Below are positions 44,770 through 54,441 of a stretch of 64,000 bases of DNA, one piece after another. This DNA comes from RUG708 sp050946535 (lineage in GTDB: Bacteria > Bacillota > Clostridia > Peptostreptococcales > Anaerovoracaceae): the NCBI GenBank assembly GCA_050946535.1, contig JBMNUZ010000011.1, positions 11,392 through 75,391 on the forward strand. Direction: 5' to 3'. Made by a program: the position numbers and the translations under genes. Numbering within the stretch: the first letter of the stretch is position 1; every line of letters begins with the position of its first letter. Below the pieces are notes generated by a model. It ran no database searches. It was not told where the DNA came from and saw nothing but the letters and a program-made list of their open reading frames with translations.

Positions 44770-47613
44770 TCACCCGAGAAGTTTTTTTAGATATTTTCCT
44801 GTATACGACTTTTCGCATGCGGCGATCTCCTCAGGAGTACCCTGAGCGACTATAGTGCCCCCGCGGTCACCGCCCTCCGGACCGAGGTCAATGATATAGT
44901 CCGCGCACTTGATGACATCCAGATTGTGTTCGATGACGATGACCGTATTGCCTGCGTCGACGAGTTTCTGAAGCACCTGCAGCAGTTTGTCGACATCCGC
45001 GAAGTGAAGTCCTGTCGTAGGTTCGTCCAGTACGTAAAGCGTCTTGCCTGTCATGCGCTTTGACAGCTCCGAAGCGAGCTTTATTCTCTGTGCCTCGCCG
45101 CCCGAGAGCTGCGTCGAAGGCTGCCCTAACTTTATATAGCCGAGGCCGACGTCGTACAGTGTCTGAAGCTGTCTCTTTATCGCCGGTATGTTCTCGAAGA
45201 ATCCGAGCGCCTCTTCCACGTTCATATCGAGCACATCGCTGATGTTCTTGCCTTTATACTTCACTTCCAGCGTCTCTCTGTTGTACCGCTTTCCGTGGCA
45301 CACCTCGCACGGCACATATACGTCAGGCAGGAAATTCATCTCTATCTTGATGATGCCGTCTCCGCCGCACGATTCGCACCTGCCGCCCTTTACGTTGAAG
45401 CTGAATCTTCCCTTGGAAAATCCTCTCATCTTCGCGTCCTGCGTCTCGGCAAAGAGCGTTCTGATATGCGTGAAGACTCCTGTGTAGGTCGCAGGGTTTG
45501 ACCGCGGAGTCCTTCCTATCGGGGACTGATCTATGTTGATTATCTTGTCAATGTTTTCGTAGCCGGTTATTTCTCTGCACTTTCCCGGCTGCGCCGAGGA
45601 ACGCATGATCTTCTGGGACAGTCCCTTCGCAAGTATTTCATTTACGAGGCTGCTCTTGCCGGAGCCTGAAACGCCTGTAACGCAAGTGAACGTACCGAGC
45701 GGGAAGTCGACGTCGATATCTTTTAGGTTGTTTTCGGCAGCTCCCAGGACGTGGATGAATTTCCCGTTTCCCGGTCTTCTCACCTCCGGCACTTCTATCT
45801 TCCGTTTGCCTGAAAGATACTGTCCCGTGATCGATTCAGGGCACGCCTTGATGTCCTCGACTGTACCCTGCGCCACTACGGTTCCGCCGTGGATGCCGGC
45901 GCCCGGTCCGATGTCGACGATGTGATCCGCTGCGTACATCGTATCTTCATCGTGTTCTACTACGATCAGCGTATTTCCGATGTCGGTAAGGTGGCGCAGC
46001 GTCGCGAGCAGCCTGTCGTTGTCACGCTGGTGAAGTCCTATGCTCGGCTCGTCGAGAATATAGAGGACTCCGACCAGGCCTGAGCCGATCTGAGTCGCCA
46101 GCCTTATACGCTGCGATTCACCTCCCGAAAGAGTGGCTGCCGATCTGGAAAGCGTAAGGTACTCGAGTCCTACGTCCGAGAGGAATGTGAGCCTGCTCCT
46201 TATCTCTTTCAAAATCAGGCGCGCTATGATCGCCTTTCTGTTGTCGAGTTTCAAATTGTCGAGGAATTCGAGCTCGTCTCTGACGGTCATGTGGCAGAAC
46301 TCCATGATGTTTATCCCGCCGACCGTGACCGCAAGCACTTCGGGGCGCAGACGTTCTCCTCCGCACTTCCTGCACGGCCTGACGGTCATGAATTTCTCGA
46401 TCTTTTCTTTTATAAACGCCGAGTTCGTCTGCTGGTATCTCCGCTCGAGATTCGTGACTATGCCCTCGAACTTAGCCCTTCTGTGGACCTCGTCGCCGAG
46501 ACTGTTCACATAGTAGTAATCTATCTGGCGCCCCTCCGTACCGTACATAAGATCCTTTTTAAAATCTTCGGGCATGTCCTTGTAAGGCATCGACGTGTCG
46601 ACGCCGTACACTTTCGCAAGAGCCTTCGTAGATCTCGAATAATACGACATATCGTCGAACATGCCGAACGATTTGTTGAATGCTCCGTCGTCGATGCTCC
46701 TCTCCGGCTTGTCGACGATGATGTCAGGATCCACGTGCTGTATGAAGCCGATGCCGTTGCACTCCGGGCACGCTCCGTAAGGATTGTTGAACGAAAATGT
46801 GCGCGGCTCCATCTCGCCTATCGTCACACCGTGTTCCGGGCAGGCGAATTTCGTGCTGAAAAGCCTGTCGGTGTAGTCTTCGCTGTCCGGTTCTTTTACA
46901 GCCGCAACGACAAGTCCGTCTCCCTGCTGTATAGCCAGCTCGACTGCTTCGGAAATTCTTCCCTCAGCGCCGGGTTTTACGACGATTCTGTCCACTACTA
47001 TCTCGATCGTGTGTTTGTGTGTTTTTTCGAGCGTGATCTCGTCTTCGTCGAGGCTGAACATCTTGTCGTCCACGCGCACGCGGTTGAATCCGTCCCTCTT
47101 TATCCTCTCGAGTATCTTTTTGTGTTCGCCTTTTTTCTGCTTCACGATCGGTGCCATGATCATTATCCTCGTCTTTTCAGGATATGCCATGATCATGTCC
47201 GTGATCTGATCGACTGACTGGCTCGATATCTCTCTGCCGCATATCGGGCAGTGAGGTGTGCCGACCCTCGCGTAGAGCAGTCTGAGATAATCGTATATCT
47301 CGGTAACGGTACCGACGATCGAACGCGGGTTTTTGCTCGTCGTCTTCTGATCTATCGAAATCGCCGGAGAGAGTCCCTCGATAGACTCTACATCAGGTTT
47401 TTCCATCTGTCCGAGAAACTGCCTCGCGTACGCCGATACGCTCTCCATATATCGTCTCTGCCCTTCTGCATATATCGTATCGAACGCCAGCGTAGATTTT
47501 CCCGATCCTGAAAGACCTGTGAACACCACCAGTTTGTCCCTCGGTATCTCCAGGCTCACGTTTTTCAGATTGTTTTCGTTGGCACCTTTGATCTTAATCG
47601 TTTTCTCTGCCAT
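44770..47613 (-). CDS. uvrA: Excinuclease ABC subunit A
   Basis: Damage-recognition ATPase of nucleotide excision repair, 947 residues. Two ABC modules are present: Walker A GLSGSGKSTLAFD near residue 31 and GVSGSGKSSLVNE near 640, each with its signature (LSGGE). Zinc-binding Cys pairs are visible in CPICGREI, CRKCGGERL and CESCGG...CEVCHGKRYN. Same strand and downstream of uvrB after a 275-base gap. No separate SOS box was seen before it. Confidence 0.98.
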   Translation of the reverse strand: MAEKTIKIKGANENNLKNVSLEIPRDKLVVFTGLSGSGKSTLAFDTIYAEGQRRYMESVSAYARQFLGQMEKPDVESIEGLSPAISIDQKTTSKNPRSIVGTVTEIYDYLRLLYARVGTPHCPICGREISSQSVDQITDMIMAYPEKTRIMIMAPIVKQKKGEHKKILERIKRDGFNRVRVDDKMFSLDEDEITLEKTHKHTIEIVVDRIVVKPGAEGRISEAVELAIQQGDGLVVAAVKEPDSEDYTDRLFSTKFACPEHGVTIGEMEPRTFSFNNPYGACPECNGIGFIQHVDPDIIVDKPERSIDDGAFNKSFGMFDDMSYYSRSTKALAKVYGVDTSMPYKDMPEDFKKDLMYGTEGRQIDYYYVNSLGDEVHRRAKFEGIVTNLERRYQQTNSAFIKEKIEKFMTVRPCRKCGGERLRPEVLAVTVGGINIMEFCHMTVRDELEFLDNLKLDNRKAIIARLILKEIRSRLTFLSDVGLEYLTLSRSAATLSGGESQRIRLATQIGSGLVGVLYILDEPSIGLHQRDNDRLLATLRHLTDIGNTLIVVEHDEDTMYAADHIVDIGPGAGIHGGTVVAQGTVEDIKACPESITGQYLSGKRKIEVPEVRRPGNGKFIHVLGAAENNLKDIDVDFPLGTFTCVTGVSGSGKSSLVNEILAKGLSQKIMRSSAQPGKCREITGYENIDKIINIDQSPIGRTPRSNPATYTGVFTHIRTLFAETQDAKMRGFSKGRFSFNVKGGRCESCGGDGIIKIEMNFLPDVYVPCEVCHGKRYNRETLEVKYKGKNISDVLDMNVEEALGFFENIPAIKRQLQTLYDVGLGYIKLGQPSTQLSGGEAQRIKLASELSKRMTGKTLYVLDEPTTGLHFADVDKLLQVLQKLVDAGNTVIVIEHNLDVIKCADYIIDLGPEGGDRGGTIVAQGTPEEIAACEKSYTGKYLKKLLG

Positions 47614-47788
47614 TTACCGCCTCATGAATTTCCGCCGTGCCATTCCCGCACGGCAGGAATCTACTTTCCTCTTTCTCTCTGTATCTTTTTATTTCTTCTT
47701 TAATATGAATATGCTCTTATATGTTTTATCTGTCTGATTATCTATATGAATATTTTCAGATATCAGACCTTCATTTACCAGATCCGCA

Positions 47789-47899
47789 GCCTGTCTGAGC
47801 CGGAACTGCGGCCTGACTTAGCCGGAGCTGCGTCTGGAGCCGGTTTAATCCCGCGCACGGGTCACGGCGCTGCAGTCTCGGCACGGCGTTACAATCTCG
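47789..47899 (-). repeat. Two short duplications at the 3' end of uvrB
   Basis: The 18-base end of uvrB including its stop (47882-47899) recurs at 47863-47880 with 15 of 18 matches. Further on, 22-base units at 47789-47810 and 47811-47832 match at 19 of 22. Confidence 0.75.
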
Positions 47900-49865
47900 A
47901 CTTTATTTCGAAATATCTGTCCCTCATAAGCGCCGCCTGCTCGAACTGCAGGGCCTCTGCAGCCGCATTCATTTCCTGTTTAAGCCGCTCCGCGTAATCC
48001 TTTAACTGCTTCCTCGTCATTTCTTCCGGCTTCAGATCCGTCATGTAGACGTCCGATTCTTCGGCCGCCTTTACGGCTTCGAGCGCAGGACGTACCGACT
48101 TCTGGATCGTATGAGGAGTGATGTTGTGATCCTCGTTGTACTTTTCCTGAATCTTTCTTCTGTCCTCGGTGACGTCTATAGCCTGCTTCATCTGCGGACT
48201 TATAGTATCTCCGTACATGATAACGCGCCCGTGTTCGTTTCTTGCCGCCCTGCCTATCGTCTGTATGAGCGAACGCTCGTTTCTCAGGAATCCCTGCTTG
48301 TCGGCATCGAGTATCGCGACGAGCGAAACCTCAGGAATGTCCAGGCCCTCTCTGAGCAGGTTTATGCCTACCAGCACATCGAATTTCCCTTCACGCAGGT
48401 CGCGTATGATCTCCGTACGCTCGAGCGTGTCTATGTCCGAATGCAGATATCTGACTCTTATCGAGGCGTCCTTGAGATAGTCGGTAAGACTCTCCGCCAT
48501 CTTTTTCGTAAGCGTCGTAACCAGAACTCGTTCCCCGTTTTCCGCGGTCTTGTTTATTTCGCCGATAAGGTCGTCGATCTGGCCCTCTGTCTTTCTCACT
48601 TCGATCTTCGGATCGAGCAGTCCCGTAGGTCTGATTATCTGCTGCACGATTCCGTCTGGTCCGCTCTTTTCGAGCTCGTAGTCGCCCGGCGTTGCGCTGA
48701 CGTAGACGATCTGATCCGTAAGTGCCTCGAATTCGCTGAAATTGAGAGGCCGGTTGTCGAGCGCCGACGGCAGCCTGAAACCGTAGTCGACGAGAGACTG
48801 TTTTCTCGAACGGTCGCCGGCGTACATGCCTTTGAGCTGCGGAAGCATGATGTGAGACTCGTCGACCATGATCAGCAGATCGTCCGGGAAGTAATCTATA
48901 AGCGTATAAGGCCTTGCTCCAGGCGGGAGGCCGTTGATATGTCTCGAATAATTTTCAATGCCCTTGCAAGTGCCCACTTCGCGGAGCATTTCGATATCGT
49001 AGCGTGTCCTCTGCTCTATTCTCTGAGCTTCGAGCAGTTTGTCCTGGCTTTTAAACCATTCGATACGTTCCTCGAGCTCCTGTTCGATCGAAACGCACGC
49101 TTCGTCGATGCGCTCCTTTGAAGTTACGTAATGCGATGCCGGGAAGATAGATATATGGCTTCTCACGCCTGTGACTTCACCGGTGACCGGATCTATCTCC
49201 TTGATCGAATCGATCTCGTCGCCGAACAGCTCCACACGTACGGCGGATTCAGCGCCTGCCGGATATATATCGATGATATCGCCCCGCACGCGGAACGTCC
49301 CTCTTTCGAACTCGATATCGTTCCTGATGTACTGGTCGGCAGTCAGCTGTTCCATGATCTCGCGCCTGCTCTTTTCCATGCCCGGTCTCAGCGACATCAT
49401 CTGGTTCTGATATTCGTACGGACTTCCCAGACCGTATATGCATGAGACGCTGGCTACGATGATCACGTCGCGCCTCTCGAAAAGAGAAGATGTGGCTGAA
49501 TGCCTCAGTTTTTCGATTTCGCTGTTGATGTCTGAATCTTTCTCTATATATGTATCGGTAGCCGGCACATATGCTTCCGGCTGATAGTAATCGTAGTAAG
49601 ATACGAAATACTCCACGGCGTTTTCCGGGAAGAATTCCTTGAACTCTCCGTAAAGCTGAGCCGCGAGCGTCTTGTTGTGCGAAATGACGAGCGTCGGCCT
49701 GTTGATCTGTTCTATTATATTGGCCATCGTGAACGTCTTGCCAGATCCGGTTACACCCTGTATCGTCTGGTGCTTCCTGCCGGCGCGTATTCCGTCGACG
49801 ATCGCCTGTATTGCCTGAGGCTGGTCGCCTGTAGGCTTGTATTCTGAATGAAGCCTGAATTCCAT
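47889..49865 (-). CDS. uvrB: Excinuclease ABC subunit B
   Basis: Helicase-like core of nucleotide excision repair, 658 residues. Walker A is GVTGSGKTFTMA, the DNA-wedging hairpin lies in YYDYYQPEAYVPATDTYIEKD-like sequence (about 92-112), helicase motif VI is QTIGRAARN, and a C-terminal UVR domain (about 620-655) contacts UvrC. The upstream promoter overlaps an SOS box. Confidence 0.98.
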   Translation of the reverse strand: MEFRLHSEYKPTGDQPQAIQAIVDGIRAGRKHQTIQGVTGSGKTFTMANIIEQINRPTLVISHNKTLAAQLYGEFKEFFPENAVEYFVSYYDYYQPEAYVPATDTYIEKDSDINSEIEKLRHSATSSLFERRDVIIVASVSCIYGLGSPYEYQNQMMSLRPGMEKSRREIMEQLTADQYIRNDIEFERGTFRVRGDIIDIYPAGAESAVRVELFGDEIDSIKEIDPVTGEVTGVRSHISIFPASHYVTSKERIDEACVSIEQELEERIEWFKSQDKLLEAQRIEQRTRYDIEMLREVGTCKGIENYSRHINGLPPGARPYTLIDYFPDDLLIMVDESHIMLPQLKGMYAGDRSRKQSLVDYGFRLPSALDNRPLNFSEFEALTDQIVYVSATPGDYELEKSGPDGIVQQIIRPTGLLDPKIEVRKTEGQIDDLIGEINKTAENGERVLVTTLTKKMAESLTDYLKDASIRVRYLHSDIDTLERTEIIRDLREGKFDVLVGINLLREGLDIPEVSLVAILDADKQGFLRNERSLIQTIGRAARNEHGRVIMYGDTISPQMKQAIDVTEDRRKIQEKYNEDHNITPHTIQKSVRPALEAVKAAEESDVYMTDLKPEEMTRKQLKDYAERLKQEMNAAAEALQFEQAALMRDRYFEIKSRL

Positions 49866-49987
49866 TTATGACCTCCTGCAGAAAAATATATTCTGATCCT
49901 CTCCGGCCTGTCCTGGCCTGAATTTCCGGGTACAGGCACAGAAGCGCTGGCAGCGTCATGCTGCAGCAGCTTCAAAAAATCACACAA

Positions 49988-50025
49988 ATTATAACACAAA
50001 AGAGAATTTATTTGAACATTTGTTC
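49988..50025 (-). promoter_or_regulatory. uvrB promoter with LexA (SOS) box
   Basis: GAAC-ATTT-GTTC (50014-50025) matches the Gram-positive LexA/DinR consensus. It overlaps the presumed -35 (TTCAAA, 50011-50016), 17 bases upstream of TATAAT (49988-49993, minus strand). The rest of 50026-50164 shows nothing recognisable. Confidence 0.85.
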
Positions 50026-50166
50026 TATATTATCGGCTTCGCTGCGCTGCCGTTTCCCACACGGCGGAAATGCGGCATACCTGTTTTCAGATCCGGTGCC
50101 GCAGGACTGTCTTTCACTGCCGGCTCAGCGCCTGCATGACGGACGCAAACCGCGCTGAAATGCGCT

Positions 50167-50191
50167 AAAAAAGGAGGCATAAAATGCCTCC
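50167..50191 (-). terminator. Terminator of the tyrA-gltA transcript
   Basis: Minus-strand GGAGGCAT / ATGCCTCC stem with a TTT loop followed by six T. A second strong stem, TACCGCCGC / GCGGCGGTA, lies between it and the gltA stop (about 50238-50270). Confidence 0.9.
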
Positions 50192-50292
50192 ACGTAATTT
50201 TTTCTCCGGTCTTATATGCGAAATGCCGATGAGCCGCTGTACCGCCGCAATATCGTATCGCGGCGGTATGTGTACCATGTGAACCCGGACGC

Positions 50293-51711
50293 CTATCTGT
50301 CGTTCAGCGGCTTGTATTCCTTGTAATCCGCGATCCACTGATACGCCGGACGGATGATCTTGTTGTCGCCGGAAACTTCCTCGATCCTGTGAGCGCACCA
50401 TCCTGCTATTCTGGCAGTAGCAAAGATCGGCGTCACCAGATCCATAGGAATGCCGAGCGCGCGGTAAACGAATCCCGAATACAGATCTATGTTCGCAGGC
50501 ATCTGCACTTCTGTGCCCGCGTATTCCGAGATGATTCTCGAGGCATTCTTTTCTATATAGTCGTAAACTCTGAACTCGTTCATGAGATTCTTCGCTTCCG
50601 CGATCTTCTGCGCCATGCTCTTCAGAAGCTGCGCTCTCGGATCGGTTATCGTATAAATGGCGTGGCCTACGCCGTAGATCAGGCCCGAACCGTCGTTTGC
50701 CTCGCCGCGGACCACCCTGCGCAGGTAGTTTTCGATCTGGTCGAAATCGGTGATGTCGTCTACATTTTCTCTGAGATCATTCATCATATAGATCACCGAC
50801 CTGCTGGCGCCGCCGTGGCGCGGTCCCTTGAGCGAACCTATTCCTGCGGCAATCGCCGAATACGTATCTGTATTCGTAGACGATACCGTATGAACCGTAA
50901 ATGTCGAGTTGTTGCCGCCGCCGTGCTCCGCGTGAAGAATGAGGCACACGTCCAGAACCTTCGCTTCGATGTCTGTGTATTCACCCGTAGGCCTTATCAT
51001 CCTGAGGATGTTCTCGGCCGTTGAAAGCTCCGGATCAGGATAGTGCAGATGCATGCTCATCTTGTCGAAATGAGAGCGTTTCGCCTGATAGGAATATGCC
51101 ATCAGCGTCGGGAAGCACCCGAGCAGTATTATCGACTGTCTGAACACGTTTTCGATATTGATATCGTCCGGGTGAAGGTCATATGAATAAAGCGCCAGCA
51201 CTTCTCTGGCGAGGGCGTTCATGATGCTTCTGGAAGGGGTCGTCAGGATGTGATCGATCATAAAACCCTGAGGGAGCTGGCGTCTCACTCCGAGTATCGT
51301 TCTGAATTCCTGAAGTTCCTCCTTGTTCGGCAGACGGCCGAACAGCAGCAGAAAGCTGGTCTCTCCATATCCGAACCTGTCGTCTTTTCTGCATCCTTTA
51401 ATAATATCCTCTACGCTGATTCCCCTGTAGTAGAGTTTGCCCGGAACCGGAATCTTCTCTCCGTGCTCCCCGATATCGTAGCCGTGTACATCTGCGATCC
51501 TCGTAAGTCCGACGCATACACCGGTCCCGTTCTTGTTTCTCAGACCGCGCTTTACATTGTATTTCTCGTACAAGTCAGCATCTATATCGTTGCTCTCTTT
51601 CAGCTGAAGCGCGTTGTCCTTGATGAATTTATCTTCTCTTGACTTGTATTTTAATGCTTCTTCGTGCGTTACATTGCCGTATCCGGCCAGATAATTTGTC
51701 TTGCTTAACAT
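50293..51711 (-). CDS. gltA: Citrate synthase family protein
   Basis: Condenses oxaloacetate with acetyl-CoA, or propionyl-CoA in 2-methylcitrate synthases. The start at 51711 (MLSKTNYLAGYG) is used because an upstream in-frame TTG overlaps the GGAG site. It has 472 residues, with an N-terminal extension of about 75. Catalytic residues lie in LHAEHGGGNNS, GPRHGGASRS and GVGHAIYTITDPRA. The usual GHRVY reads GHAIY, a pattern I associate with clostridial members. It follows tyrA by 56 bases, a supply link to 2-oxoglutarate for transamination. Confidence 0.92.
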   Translation of the reverse strand: MLSKTNYLAGYGNVTHEEALKYKSREDKFIKDNALQLKESNDIDADLYEKYNVKRGLRNKNGTGVCVGLTRIADVHGYDIGEHGEKIPVPGKLYYRGISVEDIIKGCRKDDRFGYGETSFLLLFGRLPNKEELQEFRTILGVRRQLPQGFMIDHILTTPSRSIMNALAREVLALYSYDLHPDDINIENVFRQSIILLGCFPTLMAYSYQAKRSHFDKMSMHLHYPDPELSTAENILRMIRPTGEYTDIEAKVLDVCLILHAEHGGGNNSTFTVHTVSSTNTDTYSAIAAGIGSLKGPRHGGASRSVIYMMNDLRENVDDITDFDQIENYLRRVVRGEANDGSGLIYGVGHAIYTITDPRAQLLKSMAQKIAEAKNLMNEFRVYDYIEKNASRIISEYAGTEVQMPANIDLYSGFVYRALGIPMDLVTPIFATARIAGWCAHRIEEVSGDNKIIRPAYQWIADYKEYKPLNDR

Positions 51712-51767
51712 AACCCTGTTCTCCAATAATTGTCTTCCATCAATTGACTGTATTCGGTGAACCGCTG

Positions 51768-52661
51768 TTAATTGGCGAAACCGTCGTCCGCATCTTCTTC
51801 GGCAAGCAGCATCTTCTTTTCCGCGACGTTCTGCTGTTTGAGCATGCGTCCTTTGTGGAGCAGCTGCATCAGCCGCTGCTTGTCTTCGGCCGCCAGTGCA
51901 TCTCTCAGATCCGAAATATGCTCCTGGAGCTGATCGATTTCGTTCAGCAGATTCTTTTTATTGCATATGAAAAGGTCCGACCACATGTTCTCGTCGAGCC
52001 TTGCGACTCTCGTCATATCCAGGAAACTTCCCGCGCTGAATCCTTTTTCTTTCGGCAGCGTCGAGCTCCTGATGTATGAGTTCGAAATAATGTGTGCGAG
52101 CTGCGAAGTATAAGCGATCGCCTGATCGTGGGTTTCCGGATCTGTCTCGATGACTTTCTTGAAGCCGATCGAGTATGCGAATTTCTTGAGAATATTCACT
52201 TTTTCTCTGTCCGTCTTCTCGTCAGGCGTCATCAGATAGCTCGCGTTTACAAACATGTCCGGCTTTGAAAATACGAAGCCAGCGTACTCAGTACCTGCCA
52301 TAGGATGCGATCCTATGAATTCGACTCCCGCCTCACGCAGGGGCTCCTGTACCTGAGAAACGATAAACTGCTTTACGCCGCATACGTCCGCGACGATAGC
52401 TCCTTTTTTGAACTTGTCCTTGTTTGTGAGCAGGAATTTTATGATGTCGTTCGGAGGAATCGCCACTATTACCAGATCTCCTCTGCTTAGAAGATCCGTC
52501 CTGTCCATAGGAATGACTTCATCGACCGCTTCCATTGAAATCGCCAGATCGAGCGATGTGTCATCCTTGTCCATGCCTATGACATGATGATCTGTATATG
52601 CCTTTATTGCTTTGCAGAAGGAACCGCCTATGAGACCGATTCCGACGACGATTATCCTCAT
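51768..52661 (-). CDS. tyrA: Prephenate dehydrogenase
   Basis: NAD(P)-dependent oxidative decarboxylation of prephenate to 4-hydroxyphenylpyruvate in tyrosine synthesis. 297 residues, a stand-alone form without chorismate mutase or ACT domain. The Rossmann motif is VGIGLIGGSF, and the catalytic His is H119 in GSHPMAGTEYAG. A TATAAT (52737-52742, minus strand) lies about 75 bases upstream, after a GGAGG site. Confidence 0.94.
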   Translation of the reverse strand: MRIIVVGIGLIGGSFCKAIKAYTDHHVIGMDKDDTSLDLAISMEAVDEVIPMDRTDLLSRGDLVIVAIPPNDIIKFLLTNKDKFKKGAIVADVCGVKQFIVSQVQEPLREAGVEFIGSHPMAGTEYAGFVFSKPDMFVNASYLMTPDEKTDREKVNILKKFAYSIGFKKVIETDPETHDQAIAYTSQLAHIISNSYIRSSTLPKEKGFSAGSFLDMTRVARLDENMWSDLFICNKKNLLNEIDQLQEHISDLRDALAAEDKQRLMQLLHKGRMLKQQNVAEKKMLLAEEDADDGFAN

Positions 52662-53038
52662 TATGAAAAAACCTCCGGTTCACAAGATTCTGCAGTCTGC
52701 TGAGCTGTACTGCTTTAATATATTAAAATCCATATAATTATACCATACCGCAGTGAAAATGAATATGCAAAGCGCGGTGCTCCCGGCCCTCCAGTCTCAA
52801 CGGCTTATGCAATTCCGCGGATTTCTGCGGTGCGGAGCATGAAAGCCAGAAATACCTGATTCGTTTCCACATGTAATCCGAAGTGGCACGCCACGCATTT
52901 CTGCATTAATCTGATATGCATTTTGAACACTTGCGCCATTCTGAGTATTGACCAATCATGAAAATAAAAATATAATATGTTTTATTAAAAGAGCTATTAC
53001 ATTTACCGGAACGGTATTGAGAGATAAGGAGTTGTACT
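52662..53038. other. Divergent intergenic region tyrA / zinc-ribbon gene
   Basis: Contains the tyrA -10 box at 52737-52742 and AT-rich sequence near 52960-53010 before the zinc-ribbon gene. No gene or structured RNA was seen. Confidence 0.4.
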
Positions 53039-53260
53039 ATGACCTGTCCAAAATGCGGAAAAGAAATAGACGATAATGCAAAGAAATGTCCGTACTGCGG
53101 TTACGAACTCACCCAGGCCGATCTCAGCGCATCCGGCAGCGGTGAAGCAGCTGAGGAAAAGCCTAAATATTTCAATGAAACGAGAAAAAGACAGAGCCTC
53201 ATTCTTCTGGTTGTCTGCATCGTAGCTGTAGTATTGTGCCAGGTATTCCACCTGAAATAA
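53039..53260 (+). CDS. Small zinc-ribbon membrane protein
   Basis: 73 residues. The N-terminal zinc ribbon has C3, C6, C17 and C20 (CPKCGKEI, KCPYCGYEL), followed by an acidic spacer (about 25-45) and a single membrane helix (about 52-70). The ATG lies after AAGGAG. The function is unknown. The same zinc-ribbon-plus-helix plan is found in the protein on the other side of the tRNA. Confidence 0.82.
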   Translation: MTCPKCGKEIDDNAKKCPYCGYELTQADLSASGSGEAAEEKPKYFNETRKRQSLILLVVCIVAVVLCQVFHLK

Positions 53261-53305
53261 TTCTTTATTTTTACATTAAATAAGTGTATAATACTTTTCC
53301 AGTAC

Positions 53306-53381
53306 GGGGCATTAGCTCAGCTGGGAGAGCGCAAGGTTCGCAATCTTGAGGTCAGGGGTTCGATCCCCCTATGTTCCACCA
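53306..53381 (+). tRNA. tRNA-Ala, anticodon CGC
   Basis: 76 bases including an encoded CCA. The acceptor stem GGGGCAT/ATGTTCC contains G3-U70, the alanine identity pair. The anticodon loop TTCGCAA gives CGC and the T arm reads GGGGTTCGATCCCC. A TATAAT precedes it at 53287-53292. Confidence 0.96.
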
Positions 53382-53392
53382 TTTCGAATCAC

Positions 53393-53442
53393 AAAGCCGT
53401 TTGTTCATCAGTGATTACAGCTGATAATCAAACGGCTTTTTT
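53393..53442 (+). terminator. Terminator after tRNA-Ala
   Basis: AAGCCGTTTG pairs with CAAACGGCTT, with an inner ATCAG/CTGAT stem, followed by TTTTTT. Confidence 0.88.
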
Positions 53443-53494
53443 ACGTTTCCGGATCTTTCAATTTCTGATTTTCCGTCTTTCCGCCTAATCCGTA

Positions 53495-54382
53495 CTAATC
53501 CGAATACGACGCAGGCGGTTCTTCATATGAATTTTCGACGGCTCTCTGCAGCCTTTCGGCATCGTCGTCCTTGATCGTTCCCTTGTTGTTCGTCGTAACT
53601 TTCAGAGTATCGCCCTGTTTCGCCAGATCGCTCTCCGACAGGTTTTCGATCGCTTTTTCAGCGCTTTCCGTGTCCGTGTTCGAACTGTAGACCGCGTCCA
53701 GATCAGGAGCGTAGATCTCCACTTTGAAAGAATACTTTTTGTCTGCGCCGAACGGCGATGCACTGACGGCGTGCTCCGCTTCTCCGAACTTGAGAACCAC
53801 TTTGTCCAGATACGCTTCTTCGAGCGAATCAGTATCGCCGGAAGTCAGATCGTACTCCTTTAAGAACTCGCTGTAGGTTATGTCATCGAGTTCGGGAACT
53901 TTGTTCTGAACCTTTGTCAGATGAATCGCATAGCCTACGAAGAAAACGGACAGGATGATCATGGCTATTAGAATGATCAGGAATCTGAGCGCCGGACCCC
54001 TTCCAACTTCTTCGTCCGACATATCGTATTTATATGGAGTACTTTCGTCTGCGTTTTCGTAATCATACGTCTCTGCAGGCACCGAAGCTGAATCAGCTTT
54101 TTCATCTCCTGATTCCGCGCCGGCTGCTTCTTCTGCAGCGGTTGTGGCTTCTGATCCGGGTGCTTCCTCTGCAGCTGCAGATTCTCCTGCTCCGGCACTT
54201 GCTTCCGCATCATCGCTTGCTTCTCTGTCTTCTCCTGCTCCGGCACTTGCTTCTCTGTCTTCTCCTGCGGCATTTTCACCGGACCCAGAGTCACCGTCCT
54301 CCGCCGGATGCTGCCTGGTTCCGCAGTATGGACAAACGTCCGCCTTCTCTTCGATCTCTCTGCCGCAATTAATGCATTTCAT
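53495..54382 (-). CDS. Zinc-ribbon, Ala/Glu-rich, single-pass membrane protein
   Basis: 295 residues. The zinc ribbon at the N-terminus has C3, C6, C17 and C20. Residues 27-105 are an acidic low-complexity region rich in Ala, Glu, Gly and Ser, with repeats such as GEDREAS and ASAGAGE. One membrane helix lies at about 132-152, followed by a ~140-residue extracytoplasmic domain without recognised family. The repeats are also visible in DNA (about 54200-54290). Function unknown. Confidence 0.75.
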   Translation of the reverse strand: MKCINCGREIEEKADVCPYCGTRQHPAEDGDSGSGENAAGEDREASAGAGEDREASDDAEASAGAGESAAAEEAPGSEATTAAEEAAGAESGDEKADSASVPAETYDYENADESTPYKYDMSDEEVGRGPALRFLIILIAMIILSVFFVGYAIHLTKVQNKVPELDDITYSEFLKEYDLTSGDTDSLEEAYLDKVVLKFGEAEHAVSASPFGADKKYSFKVEIYAPDLDAVYSSNTDTESAEKAIENLSESDLAKQGDTLKVTTNNKGTIKDDDAERLQRAVENSYEEPPASYSD

Positions 54383-54406
54383 ACTTTTCTTTCTCCAGTT
54401 TAGTTA

Positions 54407-54441
54407 TTAAAAATAGCAGCCGGGCTTTCAGCCGCCCGGCC
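54407..54441 (-). terminator. Probable terminator upstream of the zinc-ribbon gene
   Basis: Minus-strand GCCGGG / CCCGGC stem with a short loop followed by CTGCTATTTTTAATAA. It would end the transcript from 55614. Between it and 54690 only weak GATGCC/GTGCTGAT-type repeats are seen. Confidence 0.65.

Noticed and set aside
48111..49121. Plus-strand 336-codon frame over uvrB
   Set aside because: Antisense shadow of conserved UvrB helicase motifs.
54034..54372. Leu/Arg-rich plus-strand frame that looks like a membrane protein
   Set aside because: It is the reverse of the Ala/Glu-rich repeat tract of the zinc-ribbon protein. The leucines arise from repeated GCA/GAG codons read backwards.
53495..54382. 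Assigning the acidic zinc-ribbon protein to a named family
   Set aside because: The zinc-ribbon and helix are generic, and no diagnostic domain was recognised in the outer part.
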